Shown here: in pieces, positions 13,853 to 14,021 of the stretch | How positions within the stretch are numbered: the first letter of the stretch is position 1 | Layout of the letters: each line of letters starts with the position of its first letter | Made by a program: the position numbers and the translations under genes | Source: an uncultured Treponema sp. | GTDB lineage: Bacteria; Spirochaetota; Spirochaetia; Treponematales; Treponemataceae | NCBI GenBank assembly: GCA_905372265.1 | Contig: CAJPOL010000042.1 | Span: 1-14,021 of the forward strand | DNA length: 14,021 nucleotides | Reading direction: 5' to 3' | The notes under the pieces: generated by a model | Database searches by the model: none | Seen by the model: the letters and a program-made list of their open reading frames with translations, nothing else | Told to the model about the DNA's origin: nothing

Positions 13853-13879
13853 CAGTGCATTTATGCGCTGGAAATTTTT
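13853..13879 (+). terminator. Possible intrinsic terminator of the lipoprotein gene
   Basis: CAGTGCAT (13853-13860), TT, and ATGCGCTG (13863-13870) pair along eight positions with one G-T wobble, 19 bases after the stop. GAAA and then TTTTT (13875-13879) follow. The four-base gap before the T-run makes it a weak terminator. Confidence 0.45.
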
Positions 13880-13899
13880 ATTATCAGCCTGAAGTTCTA

Positions 13900-13929
13900 T
13901 TCAGACACGGACATCCTGCCCGTTCTGAA
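13900..13929. repeat. Hairpin in the right non-coding end
   Basis: TTCAGA-C-ACGG (13900-13910) pairs with CCGT-TCTGAA (13920-13929), leaving one bulged C and a nine-base loop. The surrounding 13835-14021 holds no gene that I can support; it consists of hairpins and unremarkable sequence. Confidence 0.45.
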
Positions 13930-13980
13930 ACGTACTTTTCGCGATAAGCCTCACGGCTAAACTTTTATTTCAGAACTAAA

Positions 13981-14019
13981 CCCTAGAACCTCGGTGGGTT
14001 CTTAGGGCAGAGCCCTAAG
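13981..14019. repeat. Overlapping, mutually exclusive inverted repeats at the window edge
   Basis: CTTAGGGC (14001-14008), AGA, and GCCCTAAG (14012-14019) form a perfect 8-bp hairpin. The same CTTAGGG can instead pair, with GGTT before it, to CCCTAGAACC (13981-13990) with one bulged T. Only one of the two stems can form at a time. The window ends two bases later, so the rest of the element cannot be judged. Confidence 0.5.
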
Positions 14020-14021
14020 CC

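Noticed and set aside
13835..14021. An integron attC-type site and cassette structure around the small lipoprotein gene
   Set aside because: Hairpins are present, but the conserved GTTRRRY/RYYYAAC core boxes are not convincing and no integrase is in the window.

Overview
The window looks like a chromosomal segment of a spirochaete, most likely an oral/host-associated Treponema. This is inferred from protein style only: a relaxed lipobox (FMGC), frequent TTG/GTG starts, an Rpn-type PD-(D/E)XK protein of the kind abundant in treponemes, and a large soluble protein that looks spirochaete-specific. No rRNA, tRNA, complete insertion sequence or CRISPR array is visible.

Region 1 (1-6666, all +) is a peptide/nickel-type ABC importer: a 5'-truncated substrate-binding protein, two permeases and two ATPases. 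It is broken twice by unrelated cassettes in the same orientation. A VapBC-type toxin-antitoxin pair (1722-2305) lies between the binding protein and the first permease. A recombination-promoting (Rpn) nuclease gene (3416-4309) lies between the two permeases. The last three transporter genes still overlap one another (translational coupling), whereas the two permease genes next to the insertions have lost any clear Shine-Dalgarno sequence. An imperfect inverted repeat of CGCAAAG-type units sits just after the binding-protein gene.

Region 2 (6795-9789, +) holds a 511-residue protein of unknown function and a bifunctional NAD(P)HX epimerase/dehydratase (nnr), a metabolite-repair enzyme.

Region 3 (9861-12938) is a sugar-catabolism locus. 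A DeoR-family repressor on the minus strand is divergent from a class II aldolase (fucA-like) and a rhamnulokinase-like kinase (rhaB). The 132-bp intergenic region has a strong sigma70-type promoter for the catabolic genes, an inverted repeat abutting its -35 box as candidate operator, and a perfect TATAAT for the repressor. Together the enzymes would phosphorylate a 6-deoxy-ketohexose (rhamnulose or fuculose) and cleave it to DHAP and L-lactaldehyde. The isomerase and the sugar transporter are not in the window.

Region 4 (12939-14021) is a decayed junction. It holds the C-terminal tail of a LuxR-type regulator cut at a palindromic repeat, two related hairpin elements sharing one palindromic core but having different self-complementary flanks, a frameshifted and N-truncated XRE-type regulator, an intact small lipoprotein gene with its own promoter, and further hairpins at the right edge.

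No clearly undescribed multi-gene system is visible. The most noteworthy signals are the double interruption of the transporter operon and the repeat/pseudogene cluster of region 4.
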